From UBA4877 sp002399345 (GTDB lineage: Bacteria; Bacillota; Thermoanaerobacteria; Thermoanaerobacterales; UBA4877), in contig DAIORT010000009.1 in the NCBI GenBank assembly GCA_036752905.1, forward strand, positions 16,954 to 80,953: a stretch of DNA of 64,000 bases. Direction: 5' to 3'. Shown here one piece after another: positions 34,544 to 44,003 of this stretch. Every line of letters begins with the position of its first letter. Within the stretch, counting starts at the first letter, position 1. The translations under genes and the position numbers were made by a program. The notes beneath the pieces are model-generated. The model saw only the letters and a program-made list of their open reading frames with translations, made no database searches and was not told where the DNA came from.

Positions 34544-34897
34544 TCAATGCGGTTCGGTTAAATCAATCAAAGAATTCTTCTGCAAAATTCTAATGAATTC
34601 AACCAGTCTTTCATATACGGGCTCCGCCTGTTCTCCAAATTCGTTTTTTATTGTTTTCCCAATTTCAACGATATTTCTCTCACCGTCACATAGGCTCCAT
34701 ACTCTGCTTCCAAGGTCATCTAAGTCCAGGGAAACAACCTTGGGCGAATTAAACATAAAGGCCAAAGCTTTTTCCATCGGACTGTTTCTCTTAATAAGCA
34801 AGGTTATATTGCCGTCATCCCTTTTTTTCCACGTTATTTTTTTGACGCGCCTTTTTGGTACATATAAGAGGAAATTTTTATCCTCTTTTTTTCTCAT
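34544..34897 (-). CDS. PqqD-family protein
   Basis: A 117-residue protein whose C-terminal 60 residues match the PqqD fold (LDDLGSRVWSLCDGERNIVEIG, then a helical tail). PqqD-like proteins usually bind a ribosomally made precursor peptide and deliver it to a radical SAM enzyme. Neither a radical SAM gene nor an obvious precursor peptide is nearby, so this is an orphan member. The N-terminal basic stretch (YVPKRRVKKITWKKR) is unusual. It lies 79 bases upstream of the ART-like gene on the same strand. Confidence 0.75.
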   Translation of the reverse strand: MRKKEDKNFLLYVPKRRVKKITWKKRDDGNITLLIKRNSPMEKALAFMFNSPKVVSLDLDDLGSRVWSLCDGERNIVEIGKTIKNEFGEQAEPVYERLVEFIRILQKNSLIDLTEPH

Positions 34898-34994
34898 ATG
34901 CCATCACCTATATATATTGTAAACTTTATTATATTGGTTAATCAACATTTTTATTGTATTTATGTGCAAAATATATTACGGGAGGTCCGGTTAG

Positions 34995-35150
34995 ATGATG
35001 AATATAAACTGTACTGACAATTGTATTTACCAGGAGTCGGGAAGGTGCACATTAGATCACGTGACCGCAGTCGATAAATTAAATCTCGGTAGATGTACTT
35101 ATTATAGTAAAAAAGAAGGCAAAAAGATTAAACCAAGAACATTGCGGTGA
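34995..35150 (+). CDS. Small cysteine-rich protein
   Basis: A 51-residue reading frame with an excellent ribosome site (GGGAGGT) ahead of ATG-ATG. Four cysteines (6, 10, 18 and 34) lie in a C-x3-C-x7-C pattern plus one, suggesting metal binding. Similar short clostridial proteins are often labelled hydroxymyristoyl-ACP dehydratase by automated pipelines, a label not supported by the sequence. Its 3' end overlaps the convergent transporter gene by 23 bases. It is transcribed away from the PqqD-like gene. Confidence 0.7.
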   Translation: MMNINCTDNCIYQESGRCTLDHVTAVDKLNLGRCTYYSKKEGKKIKPRTLR

Positions 35151-36504
35151 CGGTGGTTACTATAAGCCCTATCATCACAGGTAAAAAATTTCTCTTCACC
35201 AGATCTATAGGTTTTACACCTGCAATAGCTGCAACCGGTACTACAGCCCATGGAATGATTGTACCGCCGCCGACCCATATGGCTCCTACCTGGCCAAGCG
35301 CAGCCAGTACTCCCACATCTCCTTTTATTGCCGTACCAAATATCCTGGCCACTGAACCGGCCAGCGACATTCCGGAAAAACCGGAACCGTCAAGTCCTGT
35401 AATACCGCCCACCAACACTTCACATGCTGCAGCAATGGGTTTATTTATGGGTATGCTTCGTGAAACGGCCAGGCCGACATCCGACAGAATACCCATAGAG
35501 CCTGTGGGCAGCACATTTCCGAAAACCGCCGTAATGGGAGCGAGTTCACCTAAATAAAAAAAGGCTGCAATAGGTATAACAGGGCCAAATATCTGAAAAG
35601 CGAATGTAAAACCGTCTTTAAGGTAAGCTATCACCTTTTCCAACGCCTCATTTTTATACTTTATTACAGATAACAAAATAAGTACCCCGACAGTACTGCC
35701 ACCAATGAGTGCGGTAGCCGAGTCACCATTTAGTCCATAAAAGAGCATGATTATTATATCGGCAAGAAATGTCAAAGGAACTATCACAGCACCAAATCTC
35801 GATATATTGTCAATGCTTACATCCTGCTTAAAATATATTGTATTTGTCTGCGGCTTTATAATTTTGTCAGCCACCATGTCTTTTCTTAAAACAAAATAAG
35901 CTATAACCACCGTGGTAATGCTCATCACCAAAACAAGGGGTATACCTCTTATAATGACATCGGAAGTATTAACACCGGCCGCCTGGGCAGTAATTGTAGG
36001 CGCACCTTGTATGACATAATCACTGGAAAGACCTATACCATGACCAAAGAGATTCATAGCCATAGCAGCACCGATAGCCGGAAGGCCCGCTTTAAGCGCA
36101 ACGGGAAGGAAGACTATACCCACGAGAGCGGTGGCGGGAGACGGCCAAAACAGCCAGGAGGCAATAAGCATAACAAAGCCCATGATCCAGAAAGCCTTTC
36201 CCGGGCTGTTAATCGTACCTATAAAAGGCCTTACCATTAATTCATTCGCACCAATATCCTCAATAACTTTAGACATAGCAACAATACACGTTATCAAAAG
36301 AATAACGTTAAAGAGATCCTTGCCGGCATATACCATTGCATTAAAAGTACCGGTAAACGAATCTACCATATTACCCGTTAAAACAAAACCGATAATTGCT
36401 ATTCCCACAATACACGGTATGACAATGTCTCTGCGCGTAAGCATTATCCCCAGTATCACAACCACGGAAATTAAGTAAACCCAATGAACCAATGTAATCT
36501 GCAA
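35128..36504 (-). CDS. Ion-transporter superfamily permease, GntP/CitM-like
   Basis: A 458-residue protein with about twelve membrane segments. Glycine-rich stretches (FGHGIGLSSDYVIQGAPTI and GGTIIPWAVVPVAAIAG) resemble carboxylate or proton-coupled transporters of the ion-transporter superfamily. The substrate is unknown. The first 44 codons of the long open frame lack a ribosome site. I start at TTG 36504, nine bases after GAGAGGGGG. It lies downstream of oppA but is separated from it by a terminator. Confidence 0.75.
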   Translation of the reverse strand: MQITLVHWVYLISVVVILGIMLTRRDIVIPCIVGIAIIGFVLTGNMVDSFTGTFNAMVYAGKDLFNVILLITCIVAMSKVIEDIGANELMVRPFIGTINSPGKAFWIMGFVMLIASWLFWPSPATALVGIVFLPVALKAGLPAIGAAMAMNLFGHGIGLSSDYVIQGAPTITAQAAGVNTSDVIIRGIPLVLVMSITTVVIAYFVLRKDMVADKIIKPQTNTIYFKQDVSIDNISRFGAVIVPLTFLADIIIMLFYGLNGDSATALIGGSTVGVLILLSVIKYKNEALEKVIAYLKDGFTFAFQIFGPVIPIAAFFYLGELAPITAVFGNVLPTGSMGILSDVGLAVSRSIPINKPIAAACEVLVGGITGLDGSGFSGMSLAGSVARIFGTAIKGDVGVLAALGQVGAIWVGGGTIIPWAVVPVAAIAGVKPIDLVKRNFLPVMIGLIVTTVTAMFLV

Positions 36505-36605
36505 AATAATAAACCCCCTCTCATTGGATAATATCAGTATATTCACAGGGGGTATATATTGACACTGGAGATAAGCCCTCGCGGCCCTCTTCGTACTCTT
36601 TATAT

Positions 36606-36634
36606 GAAAAAAGGAATGCCCTATGGCATTCCTC
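36606..36634 (-). terminator. Terminator after oppA
   Basis: GGAATGCC (36613-36620) pairs with GGCATTCC (36625-36632) around CTAT. On the minus strand it is followed by TTTTTT. It sits eight bases after the oppA stop. Confidence 0.9.
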
Positions 36635-36642
36635 AATAATTA

Positions 36643-38313
36643 CTATTTACTTTCCCAATATGCAAAATGGAATCTCTTAAATCCTAAAGGATCAGCAATT
36701 ACGCCCTTCAGGCCTGGCTTTATGCAGTAAGGATCAGTGTAGAAATAAAGTGGTGCACAAGCCCAGTCTTTACCGATCAACAGGTCTTGAGCCTCATGCA
36801 TATACTTCATCCTCTTGGCCTGATCATCCGTTGTTTTTGCCTTACTTATCAAAGCATCAAAGTCTTTATTATTATATTTGGTATTATTATTGCCGCTGCC
36901 GGATACAAAAATATCAAGCAAAGTCATTGGGTCAGTATAATCACCCAGCCATCCGTCTCTTGCTATTTGATAATCTCCTCTTTGCCTTGTGTCCTGGAAT
37001 ACCTGCCATTCCTGAGAAGAAAGCTCAACATTTACGCCCAGGTTTTTCTTCCACATCTCCTGCAAGGCCTGAGCAATATCCTGATGTCCCTGACCTTCAT
37101 TATAGAGATAAGTAACTTTGGGGAATCCCTTACCTCCGGGGTACCCTGCCTCAGCCAAAGCTTTCTGGGCTTCTTTTACATCGGCCTTGGAAACATCATA
37201 GTATGCACCCTGTACGTCATGAAACTCTTTTTTAATATCTGCATCAGGAAAACCAGGACCCACAAACGCATCTGCCGGTATCTGATCAGCCTTGGTTACG
37301 TTCTTAACTAACGACTGCCTGTCAATAGCAAGTACGAATGCCTTCCTTACCAGCGGATTATCAAAAGGTGCCTTTTGGTTATTTAAGTCCACATAGTAGG
37401 TACCGAGGTTTTTACCCAGTACATAACCGCTGTCTGGATCTTTTTTGAGCCTTTCAATCTCTGAATTAGGCATGGAGTCTATAGAATCCAGCTCTCCATT
37501 TTCATAGCTTGCAAGCATGGTGGTATCATCAACGATCTCAGTGAATACCAGCTTATTCGGTTTGATCTTATCCTTGTTCCAATAATTATCATTCTTAACC
37601 ATCGTGATATGGTCCTGATATACCATCTCGGTAACCTTAAAAGCACCGTTGCCTATATATGTTTCAGGCTTCTGAGCCCATTTGTCACCGTTAGCTTCTA
37701 CTGTATCCTCTCGTACAGGGAACAGTGTCGGGAATGCAAATATCTGGAGTATATAAGGTGTCGGAGCCTCAAGAGTAACCTCTATAGTATTATCATCCGG
37801 AATCTTTATACCAATGTCATCAGCCGTAATACCCTCTTTTTTGGTATTATAGGCCTCGCCGTTCTTAATATAATAAAGCTGATATGCGTACTCTGAAGCT
37901 GTTTTAGGATCCAGAGCCCTCTTCCATGCATAAGCAAAATCCTTCGCAGTGACCGGCTTGCCATCCGACCACTTAGCATCTTTTCTCAAGTGGAATGTCC
38001 ATACAAGCCCGTCATCAGACACTTCCCATTTTTCTGCTACACCCGGTACGGCCTGCTGGTTCTCATCAAGATTCACCAAGCCTTCAAATGTATGCAAAAT
38101 TACATTGGCACCATCGACGGCGCTGTTCAGTGCGGGGTCAATTGTTTTGGGCTGTGCCCCAAGGTTATAACGAATTACTACATCCTCTTTCTTCCCCGTA
38201 TCGCTTCCTTTAGTATTAGTCCCTTGTGTCTGCTGGTCCCCGCCACAGCCCGTGATGACTACCGACATCACCATCAGGACTGTAAGAAGGATTACCAAAC
38301 TCTTCTTCCTCAA
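36643..38313 (-). CDS. oppA: Oligopeptide ABC transporter binding lipoprotein OppA
   Basis: A 556-residue SBP_bac_5 family lipoprotein, anchored by Cys23 (VVITGC). The mature protein has the family segments DPALNSAVDGANVILHTFEGL, KDAKWSDGKPVTAKDFAYAWKRAL and IGNGAFKVTE. It binds extracellular oligopeptides. The TTG at 38313 is preferred, because GGAGGGG lies six bases ahead of it. The in-frame ATG at 38328 overlaps that site and has none of its own. It is the last gene of the oppBCDFA order. Confidence 0.93.
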   Translation of the reverse strand: MRKKSLVILLTVLMVMSVVITGCGGDQQTQGTNTKGSDTGKKEDVVIRYNLGAQPKTIDPALNSAVDGANVILHTFEGLVNLDENQQAVPGVAEKWEVSDDGLVWTFHLRKDAKWSDGKPVTAKDFAYAWKRALDPKTASEYAYQLYYIKNGEAYNTKKEGITADDIGIKIPDDNTIEVTLEAPTPYILQIFAFPTLFPVREDTVEANGDKWAQKPETYIGNGAFKVTEMVYQDHITMVKNDNYWNKDKIKPNKLVFTEIVDDTTMLASYENGELDSIDSMPNSEIERLKKDPDSGYVLGKNLGTYYVDLNNQKAPFDNPLVRKAFVLAIDRQSLVKNVTKADQIPADAFVGPGFPDADIKKEFHDVQGAYYDVSKADVKEAQKALAEAGYPGGKGFPKVTYLYNEGQGHQDIAQALQEMWKKNLGVNVELSSQEWQVFQDTRQRGDYQIARDGWLGDYTDPMTLLDIFVSGSGNNNTKYNNKDFDALISKAKTTDDQAKRMKYMHEAQDLLIGKDWACAPLYFYTDPYCIKPGLKGVIADPLGFKRFHFAYWESK

Positions 38314-38455
38314 GCTTATCCCCTCCATATAATTATTTTATTATATACTACCTCATTAGGTAGTAAAAATTATATTCAGTTATTATTTATATAACGATAT
38401 TTATACACATTATATTTATAGGTATTATATACCACGGCCTGGCATTCATCAATCC

Positions 38456-39439
38456 TTATTTATCTTTATTTATCAAGTAACACGCTACATGGTGCCCACT
38501 GCCTACATCAACAAGCTCCGGATCCTTTTCCCCGCATATGTCCATAACATAAGGACATCTTCCCTTAAACCTGCACCCGGGCGGCGGGTCAATAGGACTG
38601 GGAACGTCGCCTTTCAGTAAGATCCTCTTCCTATTTTTTGCCATCTTTGGATCAGGAACGGGAATAGCGGAAAGCAGCGCCTGGGTATAAGGGTGCAGCG
38701 GATGCTTATACAGTTCTTCACTGGGAGCCGTTTCAACCAACTGACCTACATACATAACCCCCACGTCATCAGATATATGCCGTACCATAGACAAATCATG
38801 GGCAATAAAAAGATAAGTAAGTCCCAGTCTGTCCTGCAGGTCTTCAAGCATGTTTACAATCTGTGCCTGTATCGACACATCCAATGCGGATATGGGCTCA
38901 TCACATACTATAAACTCAGGTTCAACGGCCAAAGCCCGGGCGATACCTATCCTCTGCCTCTGTCCCCCTGAAAACTCATGCGGATAACGGCTAGCATGAT
39001 CATCATTAAGCCCAACAAGCCGCAAAAGCTCCTTGATCCTGTCCTCTCTGTCCTTGCCCGATGCTAATTTATGAATATCCAAAGGTTCACCTATGATATC
39101 GGCCACAGTCATTCTAGAATCCAGAGAAGCATAGGGGTCCTGAAATATTATCTGCATACTCCTTCTTAGAGGAAGCATCTGTTTGTAGTTATATCCCGAT
39201 ATGTCTTTCCCTTTATATATAATTTGACCGCCGGTAGGCTCATAAAGCTTGATAATAGTTCTGCCGGTTGTTGTCTTACCACAACCGCTCTCGCCTACAA
39301 GCCCCATTGTCTTGCCCCGTTCAATTTTAAATGAGACATTATCCACAGCTTTTAAAGTAGATACTTTGCCTCCGAATATTCCTTTACGTTTAACAAAATA
39401 TTTTTTTATACCTTTTACTTCAAGTAAATTCTCAGGCAT
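38456..39439 (-). CDS. oppF: Oligopeptide ABC transporter ATPase OppF
   Basis: A 327-residue ATPase with Walker A GESGCGKTT, signature FSGGQRQRIG, Walker B FIVCDEPISALD and the C-terminal oligopeptide/dipeptide extension with a cysteine motif (PGCRFKGRCPYVMDIC), which may hold an Fe-S cluster. The ATG at 39439 lies after AAGGGGG and within the last codons of oppD, which it overlaps by eight bases. It pairs with OppD to power peptide uptake. Confidence 0.93.
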   Translation of the reverse strand: MPENLLEVKGIKKYFVKRKGIFGGKVSTLKAVDNVSFKIERGKTMGLVGESGCGKTTTGRTIIKLYEPTGGQIIYKGKDISGYNYKQMLPLRRSMQIIFQDPYASLDSRMTVADIIGEPLDIHKLASGKDREDRIKELLRLVGLNDDHASRYPHEFSGGQRQRIGIARALAVEPEFIVCDEPISALDVSIQAQIVNMLEDLQDRLGLTYLFIAHDLSMVRHISDDVGVMYVGQLVETAPSEELYKHPLHPYTQALLSAIPVPDPKMAKNRKRILLKGDVPSPIDPPPGCRFKGRCPYVMDICGEKDPELVDVGSGHHVACYLINKDK

Positions 39440-40454
39440 TTGCCTTGACCCCCTTACTAGCAAAATCAATTTCCGGTGCGTCCGGATGCAGGAGCCAACA
39501 CATAGACCTATGTCCTTCTCCAACCTCATAATAATCAGGCATCTTCTTGGCGCAAATTCTCATTGCATAGTCACAGCGTGCTACAAAAGGACAACCGGCC
39601 GGTGGCTTTAAAAGGTCGGGCGGCGAGCCCTCGATAGGAATAAGCTTTTCTTTGATACCCAAGGAGATCTTAGGTATTGAATTTAACAATCCCCATGTAT
39701 AAGGATGTCTCGGCCTATAAAATATATCATCAGTTGTTCCTTCCTCAACAATAAGTCCGCCGTACATAACCAAGATCCGGCTGCAAAGATCCGCCACAAC
39801 ACCGAGGTCATGAGTAATCAAGATAATAGCGGTATTTAATTCCTCTTTTAAATCCTTCATTAAATCCAATATCTGTGCCTGTATGGTAACGTCCAGTGCC
39901 GTTGTGGGTTCATCGGCAATCAAAAGCTTTGGTTTGCAAGCCAGAGCCATAGCAATCATAACCCTTTGCCTCATGCCGCCTGAAAACTCATGCGGGTACT
40001 GGGAAAGCCTGCTTTCGGGGCTGGGTATACCAACCATCCTTAACATTTCCACCGCTCTTTTTTTGGCTTCCTTATTATTCATATTTTTATTGTGTATTTT
40101 TAAAATCTCCATAATCTGATAGCCTATTGTTAAAACCGGATTTAACGACGTCATCGGATCTTGAAAAATCATACTTATATCATTACCCCTTACAGACCTC
40201 ATTTCCTTATTGCTGAGTTTTAAAAGGTCCGTACCGTCAAATAATACTTCACCCTCATCGATAACTCCGGATTCAGCAGGCAATAAACGTAAAATAGAAA
40301 GATTGGTTACACTCTTTCCACTTCCTGATTCACCTACAATCCCCACTGCCTCACCTTCATCCACATGAAAGCTGATACCTCTCACAGCTTTTACCTTTCC
40401 GGCATATGTGGAGAAAGAAGTATGCAAATTCTTAACCTCTAATAATTTTGACAA
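39432..40454 (-). CDS. oppD: Oligopeptide ABC transporter ATPase OppD
   Basis: A 340-residue ATPase with Walker A GESGSGKS, signature FSGGMRQRV and Walker B LLIADEPTTALD. The C-terminal AGCPFVARCDYAMRIC cysteine motif is typical of OppD/DppD. The start is TTG at 40454, eight bases after AGGGGG. It is co-transcribed with oppC upstream (12-base gap) and oppF downstream. Confidence 0.93.
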   Translation of the reverse strand: MSKLLEVKNLHTSFSTYAGKVKAVRGISFHVDEGEAVGIVGESGSGKSVTNLSILRLLPAESGVIDEGEVLFDGTDLLKLSNKEMRSVRGNDISMIFQDPMTSLNPVLTIGYQIMEILKIHNKNMNNKEAKKRAVEMLRMVGIPSPESRLSQYPHEFSGGMRQRVMIAMALACKPKLLIADEPTTALDVTIQAQILDLMKDLKEELNTAIILITHDLGVVADLCSRILVMYGGLIVEEGTTDDIFYRPRHPYTWGLLNSIPKISLGIKEKLIPIEGSPPDLLKPPAGCPFVARCDYAMRICAKKMPDYYEVGEGHRSMCWLLHPDAPEIDFASKGVKANA

Positions 40455-40466
40455 TTTAACGTCCCC

Positions 40467-41384
40467 CTATTTCCTCATCTTAGGATCCAATGCATCCCTT
40501 AGTCCATCTCCAAAAAAACTGAAGGCAAGCATTGTCAATGTAATTGCAAGAGCAGGAAACAATAACTCATGAGGAGCAGTTCTCAATGTAGGTAAAGCAT
40601 CATTACACAAAACACCCCAACTTGCCTGTGGAGCACTAACTCCTAACCCAATAAAGCTTAAAAACGCCTCGCTAAATATGGCGCTGGGTATTTCCATTGT
40701 TGTCATAACAATTATCTGTCCAATAGAATTCGGTATCAAATGTTTTAAAAGTATTCTCTTGCTGTCAGCCCCCAATGCTTTAACAGCCAGTACAAAATCC
40801 TGTTCTTTTAAACTAAGCACCTGACCTCTTACCTGCCTGGCCATGCCTAGCCATGAAGTAGCACCTAAAGCAACGATAACACTTTTAAAACCCGACCCGA
40901 TAATAAGCATAAGCAGTATAACATAAAGAGTACTTGGAATAACATACAATACATCTACAATCCTCATCATTATATTATCTGTTGTTCCGCCTACGTAGCC
41001 TGCTATACCGCCATAAATTATTCCTATGAATATAGTACATAAGGCCACTATAAAACCAATACTAAGGGATATTCTTGCTCCATAAAACACCCTCGTCATC
41101 AAATCTCTTCCAAGGTTATCCATACCAAAAGGATGTACCTTTGTCGGCGGTCTGTTAGCTGCCGTCAGCGATTGATCCGAATAATTATATGGTGAAACAA
41201 TCGGCCCTAATATAGCTATCAATATTATTGCTATAAGCAGATACATACCCAACATTGCCATCTTATTTTTCTTTAATCTTCTCCATGCATCCTGCCAATA
41301 GGTCATTGAAGGCCTTATTACTTCATTATTGCATTTTTCTTCTTTAGGTAATTTCTCAAAACCGCTTCTATCGACAAGCTCCAA
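40467..41384 (-). CDS. oppC: Oligopeptide ABC transporter permease OppC
   Basis: A 305-residue permease with six membrane segments, the N-terminal OppC/DppC signature (WQDAWRRLKKNKMAMLGMYLL) and an EAA loop (AVKALGADSKRILLKHLIPNS). The start is TTG at 41384 after GGGGGG. It works with OppB to form the peptide translocation pore. Confidence 0.92.
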   Translation of the reverse strand: MELVDRSGFEKLPKEEKCNNEVIRPSMTYWQDAWRRLKKNKMAMLGMYLLIAIILIAILGPIVSPYNYSDQSLTAANRPPTKVHPFGMDNLGRDLMTRVFYGARISLSIGFIVALCTIFIGIIYGGIAGYVGGTTDNIMMRIVDVLYVIPSTLYVILLMLIIGSGFKSVIVALGATSWLGMARQVRGQVLSLKEQDFVLAVKALGADSKRILLKHLIPNSIGQIIVMTTMEIPSAIFSEAFLSFIGLGVSAPQASWGVLCNDALPTLRTAPHELLFPALAITLTMLAFSFFGDGLRDALDPKMRK

Positions 41385-41395
41385 TTTTATCCCCC

Positions 41396-42316
41396 CTAAT
41401 CAGTCAGCTTAATTCTTGGATCTATAAACATGTAAACAATATCTACAATCAAGTTCATAAGTACAAGAAAAGCTCCATAAAATATGGTAACGCCCATTAT
41501 TGCAGTATAATCCCTGTTTGAAACACTATCTACAAACTGCCTGCCTAAACCTGGGATAGCAAAAATTTTCTCTATTACAAAGCTTCCCGTAAGCACTCCT
41601 GCAATCAAAGGACCTAAGACTGTTACTATAGGGATCAATGAGTTTTTAAGGGCATGCTTTACAATCACAGCAGTCTCACTCAAACCCTTGGACCGTGCAG
41701 TTCTGATATAGTCTTGGCTCATTATATCAAGCATAGAGGATCTTGTAAGCCTGGCAATAAATGATACATTATATGCGGATAATGCTATCACCGGCAGTAT
41801 CTTGTACTGCCACCCCAGCCATCTAGCTGCCGGAAGTATACCTAATTTTGAAGAAAATATAAAAATAGACAGTGTCGCCAGCACAAAGCTAGGTACGGCT
41901 ATACCCATAGTAGCAAAAATCATAACCACATTGTCCTGCCAGTGATACTGCTTCAAAGCTGAAATGATACCCGCCGGTACTCCCAAACAAAGCATAAGAA
42001 TAATGGCATAACCACCCAGCTCAGCTGAAATAGGGAAACTACCGCTGATAAGATCATTTACAGTTCTGCCAGGGTACTTATATGAAGGACCAAAATCTCC
42101 TTTAAGTAATCCTGCCCAATAATCAAGATACTGTTGATACAAAGGTTTGTTCAGACCGTATTTCGCCTCTATATTAGCTTTTATCTCATCGGGCAAATTC
42201 TTTTCCGCTGCAAAAGGCCCTCCGGGGATTGCATGCATTAGTATAAAGGTCAGCGTTATTACTACCACCATAGTAAGTATCATGGCAACAACACGCTTCA
42301 AAACGTACTTTGTCAT
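41396..42316 (-). CDS. oppB: Oligopeptide ABC transporter permease OppB
   Basis: A 306-residue permease with the N-terminal OppB/DppB signature (KYVLKRVVAMILTMVVV), six membrane segments and an EAA loop (TARSKGLSETAVIVKHALKNS). It is the first gene of the opp operon, preceded by about 240 bases of AT-rich DNA up to gatB, where I see no clear promoter consensus. The ATG follows GGGAGAGGG. Confidence 0.92.
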   Translation of the reverse strand: MTKYVLKRVVAMILTMVVVITLTFILMHAIPGGPFAAEKNLPDEIKANIEAKYGLNKPLYQQYLDYWAGLLKGDFGPSYKYPGRTVNDLISGSFPISAELGGYAIILMLCLGVPAGIISALKQYHWQDNVVMIFATMGIAVPSFVLATLSIFIFSSKLGILPAARWLGWQYKILPVIALSAYNVSFIARLTRSSMLDIMSQDYIRTARSKGLSETAVIVKHALKNSLIPIVTVLGPLIAGVLTGSFVIEKIFAIPGLGRQFVDSVSNRDYTAIMGVTIFYGAFLVLMNLIVDIVYMFIDPRIKLTD

Positions 42317-42560
42317 AAACTTTCCCTCTCCCTTTCTAGAAATAATCTCATGCTTAATTAAATTTATATATTATATTAAACATTTTTTTAAAAAATCCTT
42401 CTTTAAAACTATTTTTTTACTAAAAAATTTATTTTATTTTATATTTATAGCCCCGAAACTAATAAAAATACAGCAAAAATGATATTATTTATTTAATTTA
42501 TCCTTATTTGCAACATATTATTTAATAATTATACTTGTTGTATTATTATGATACATTAGT

Positions 42561-44003
42561 TTAATTTTTCTGCATTTTGTCTAATTCCTGTCGCATTAAT
42601 TCATTTACCATCTGTGGATTCGCTTTTCCCTTAGTTTCTTTCATAACCTGGCCGACCAAAAAACCCATTGCTTTTTTCTTGCCGCCAATATAATCCGATA
42701 CGGATTTTGAATTGTTCTCTATGACCTTACAAATAACTTCGTTCAAGGCATCTGCATCGCTTATTTGGGAAAGTCCCTTCTCCTTTACTATAACCTCCGG
42801 ATCATCACCTGTCTTAAACATTGAATCAAAGACTTTTTTGCCCATACTTATACTGACCTTGCCGTTATCTACCATATTCTGCAGCCTGACCAGCTGCTCC
42901 GGCGATATGGGTAGATCCTCGGAGTCAATATCCGTTTCCTTCATTGCACGTAATAATTCACCCATAACCCAGTTACTCATGGTTTTCGGATTACCATAAA
43001 GCTCCACGCATCTTTCAAAGAAATCCGAGAGAGCCTTGTCTGATGTTATTACCCCTGCATCATAGGAAGGCAGACCCATCTCTTTTATAAACCTATCCTT
43101 TTTCTGATAGGGAAGTTCTGGTATTTTTTTCCTTATTTCCTCTATCCATTCATCGGAAACCTCGATAGGTACTATATCCGGCTCGGGAAAATACCTGTAG
43201 TCATGTGCAGCTTCTTTAGAACGCATAGGGACCGTTATACCTTTATCCTCATCCCAGCGCCTTGTTTCCTGCATTATCTTTTCATTATTTTTAACGGCGT
43301 CCACCTGTCTTTTAAACTCATACTCCAATGCCTTATATACCACTCTAAAAGAATTCAGGTTTTTTAACTCCACCTTTGTGCCGAATTCCTCGCTGCCCTT
43401 AGGCCTGACCGATATATTTGTGTCCACGCGAAGCGAACCCTCCTGCATTTTACAATCGGATACCTCGGTATATTCGAGAATGCTTTTAAGTTTTGTAAGA
43501 TAAGTCCTGGCCTCCTCCGGCGTTCTCATATCTGGATAAGATACAATCTCTATCAAAGGTACACCCGTCCTGTTGTAGTCTACAAAGGAGGTACCTGCGT
43601 TCTCATCATGTATCAGTTTCCCCGCATCCTCTTCAAGGTGGGCCCTGATAATGCCTATCTTCTTTGTCCCCTTATCGGTCTCCAACTCTATATATCCTTC
43701 TTTACAAAGAGGAAGGTCATACTGTGAAATCTGGTAGGCCTTGGGAAGATCCGGATAAAAATAATTTTTCCTGTCCATCTTGCTGAATTTGGAAATATTA
43801 CAGTTTAAAGCCAATCCAGCCATTATCGCATACTCGACCGCGCTCTTGTTGAGGACAGGCAAAGTACCCGGCAAGCCGAGACACACCGGACAACAGTGTG
43901 TATTCGGTTGCCCACCAAATTCCGTAGTACAACCGCAGAATACTTTAGTTTTTGTGCGCAGCTCTGCATGAACCTCTAATCCTATTACAGCTTCAAACTC
44001 CAT
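42561..44003 (-). CDS. gatB: Asp/Glu-tRNA(Asn/Gln) amidotransferase subunit B
   Basis: GatB is the kinase/transamidase scaffold of GatCAB, which converts misacylated Glu-tRNA(Gln) or Asp-tRNA(Asn). The 480-residue product has the GLEVHAELRTKTKVFC opening, Cys-rich motifs (CPVCLGLPGTLP), RKNYFYPDLPKAYQISQ and the C-terminal YqeY-like tail ending ELMRQELDKM. Its start directly abuts the gatA stop. Confidence 0.97.
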   Translation of the reverse strand: MEFEAVIGLEVHAELRTKTKVFCGCTTEFGGQPNTHCCPVCLGLPGTLPVLNKSAVEYAIMAGLALNCNISKFSKMDRKNYFYPDLPKAYQISQYDLPLCKEGYIELETDKGTKKIGIIRAHLEEDAGKLIHDENAGTSFVDYNRTGVPLIEIVSYPDMRTPEEARTYLTKLKSILEYTEVSDCKMQEGSLRVDTNISVRPKGSEEFGTKVELKNLNSFRVVYKALEYEFKRQVDAVKNNEKIMQETRRWDEDKGITVPMRSKEAAHDYRYFPEPDIVPIEVSDEWIEEIRKKIPELPYQKKDRFIKEMGLPSYDAGVITSDKALSDFFERCVELYGNPKTMSNWVMGELLRAMKETDIDSEDLPISPEQLVRLQNMVDNGKVSISMGKKVFDSMFKTGDDPEVIVKEKGLSQISDADALNEVICKVIENNSKSVSDYIGGKKKAMGFLVGQVMKETKGKANPQMVNELMRQELDKMQKN

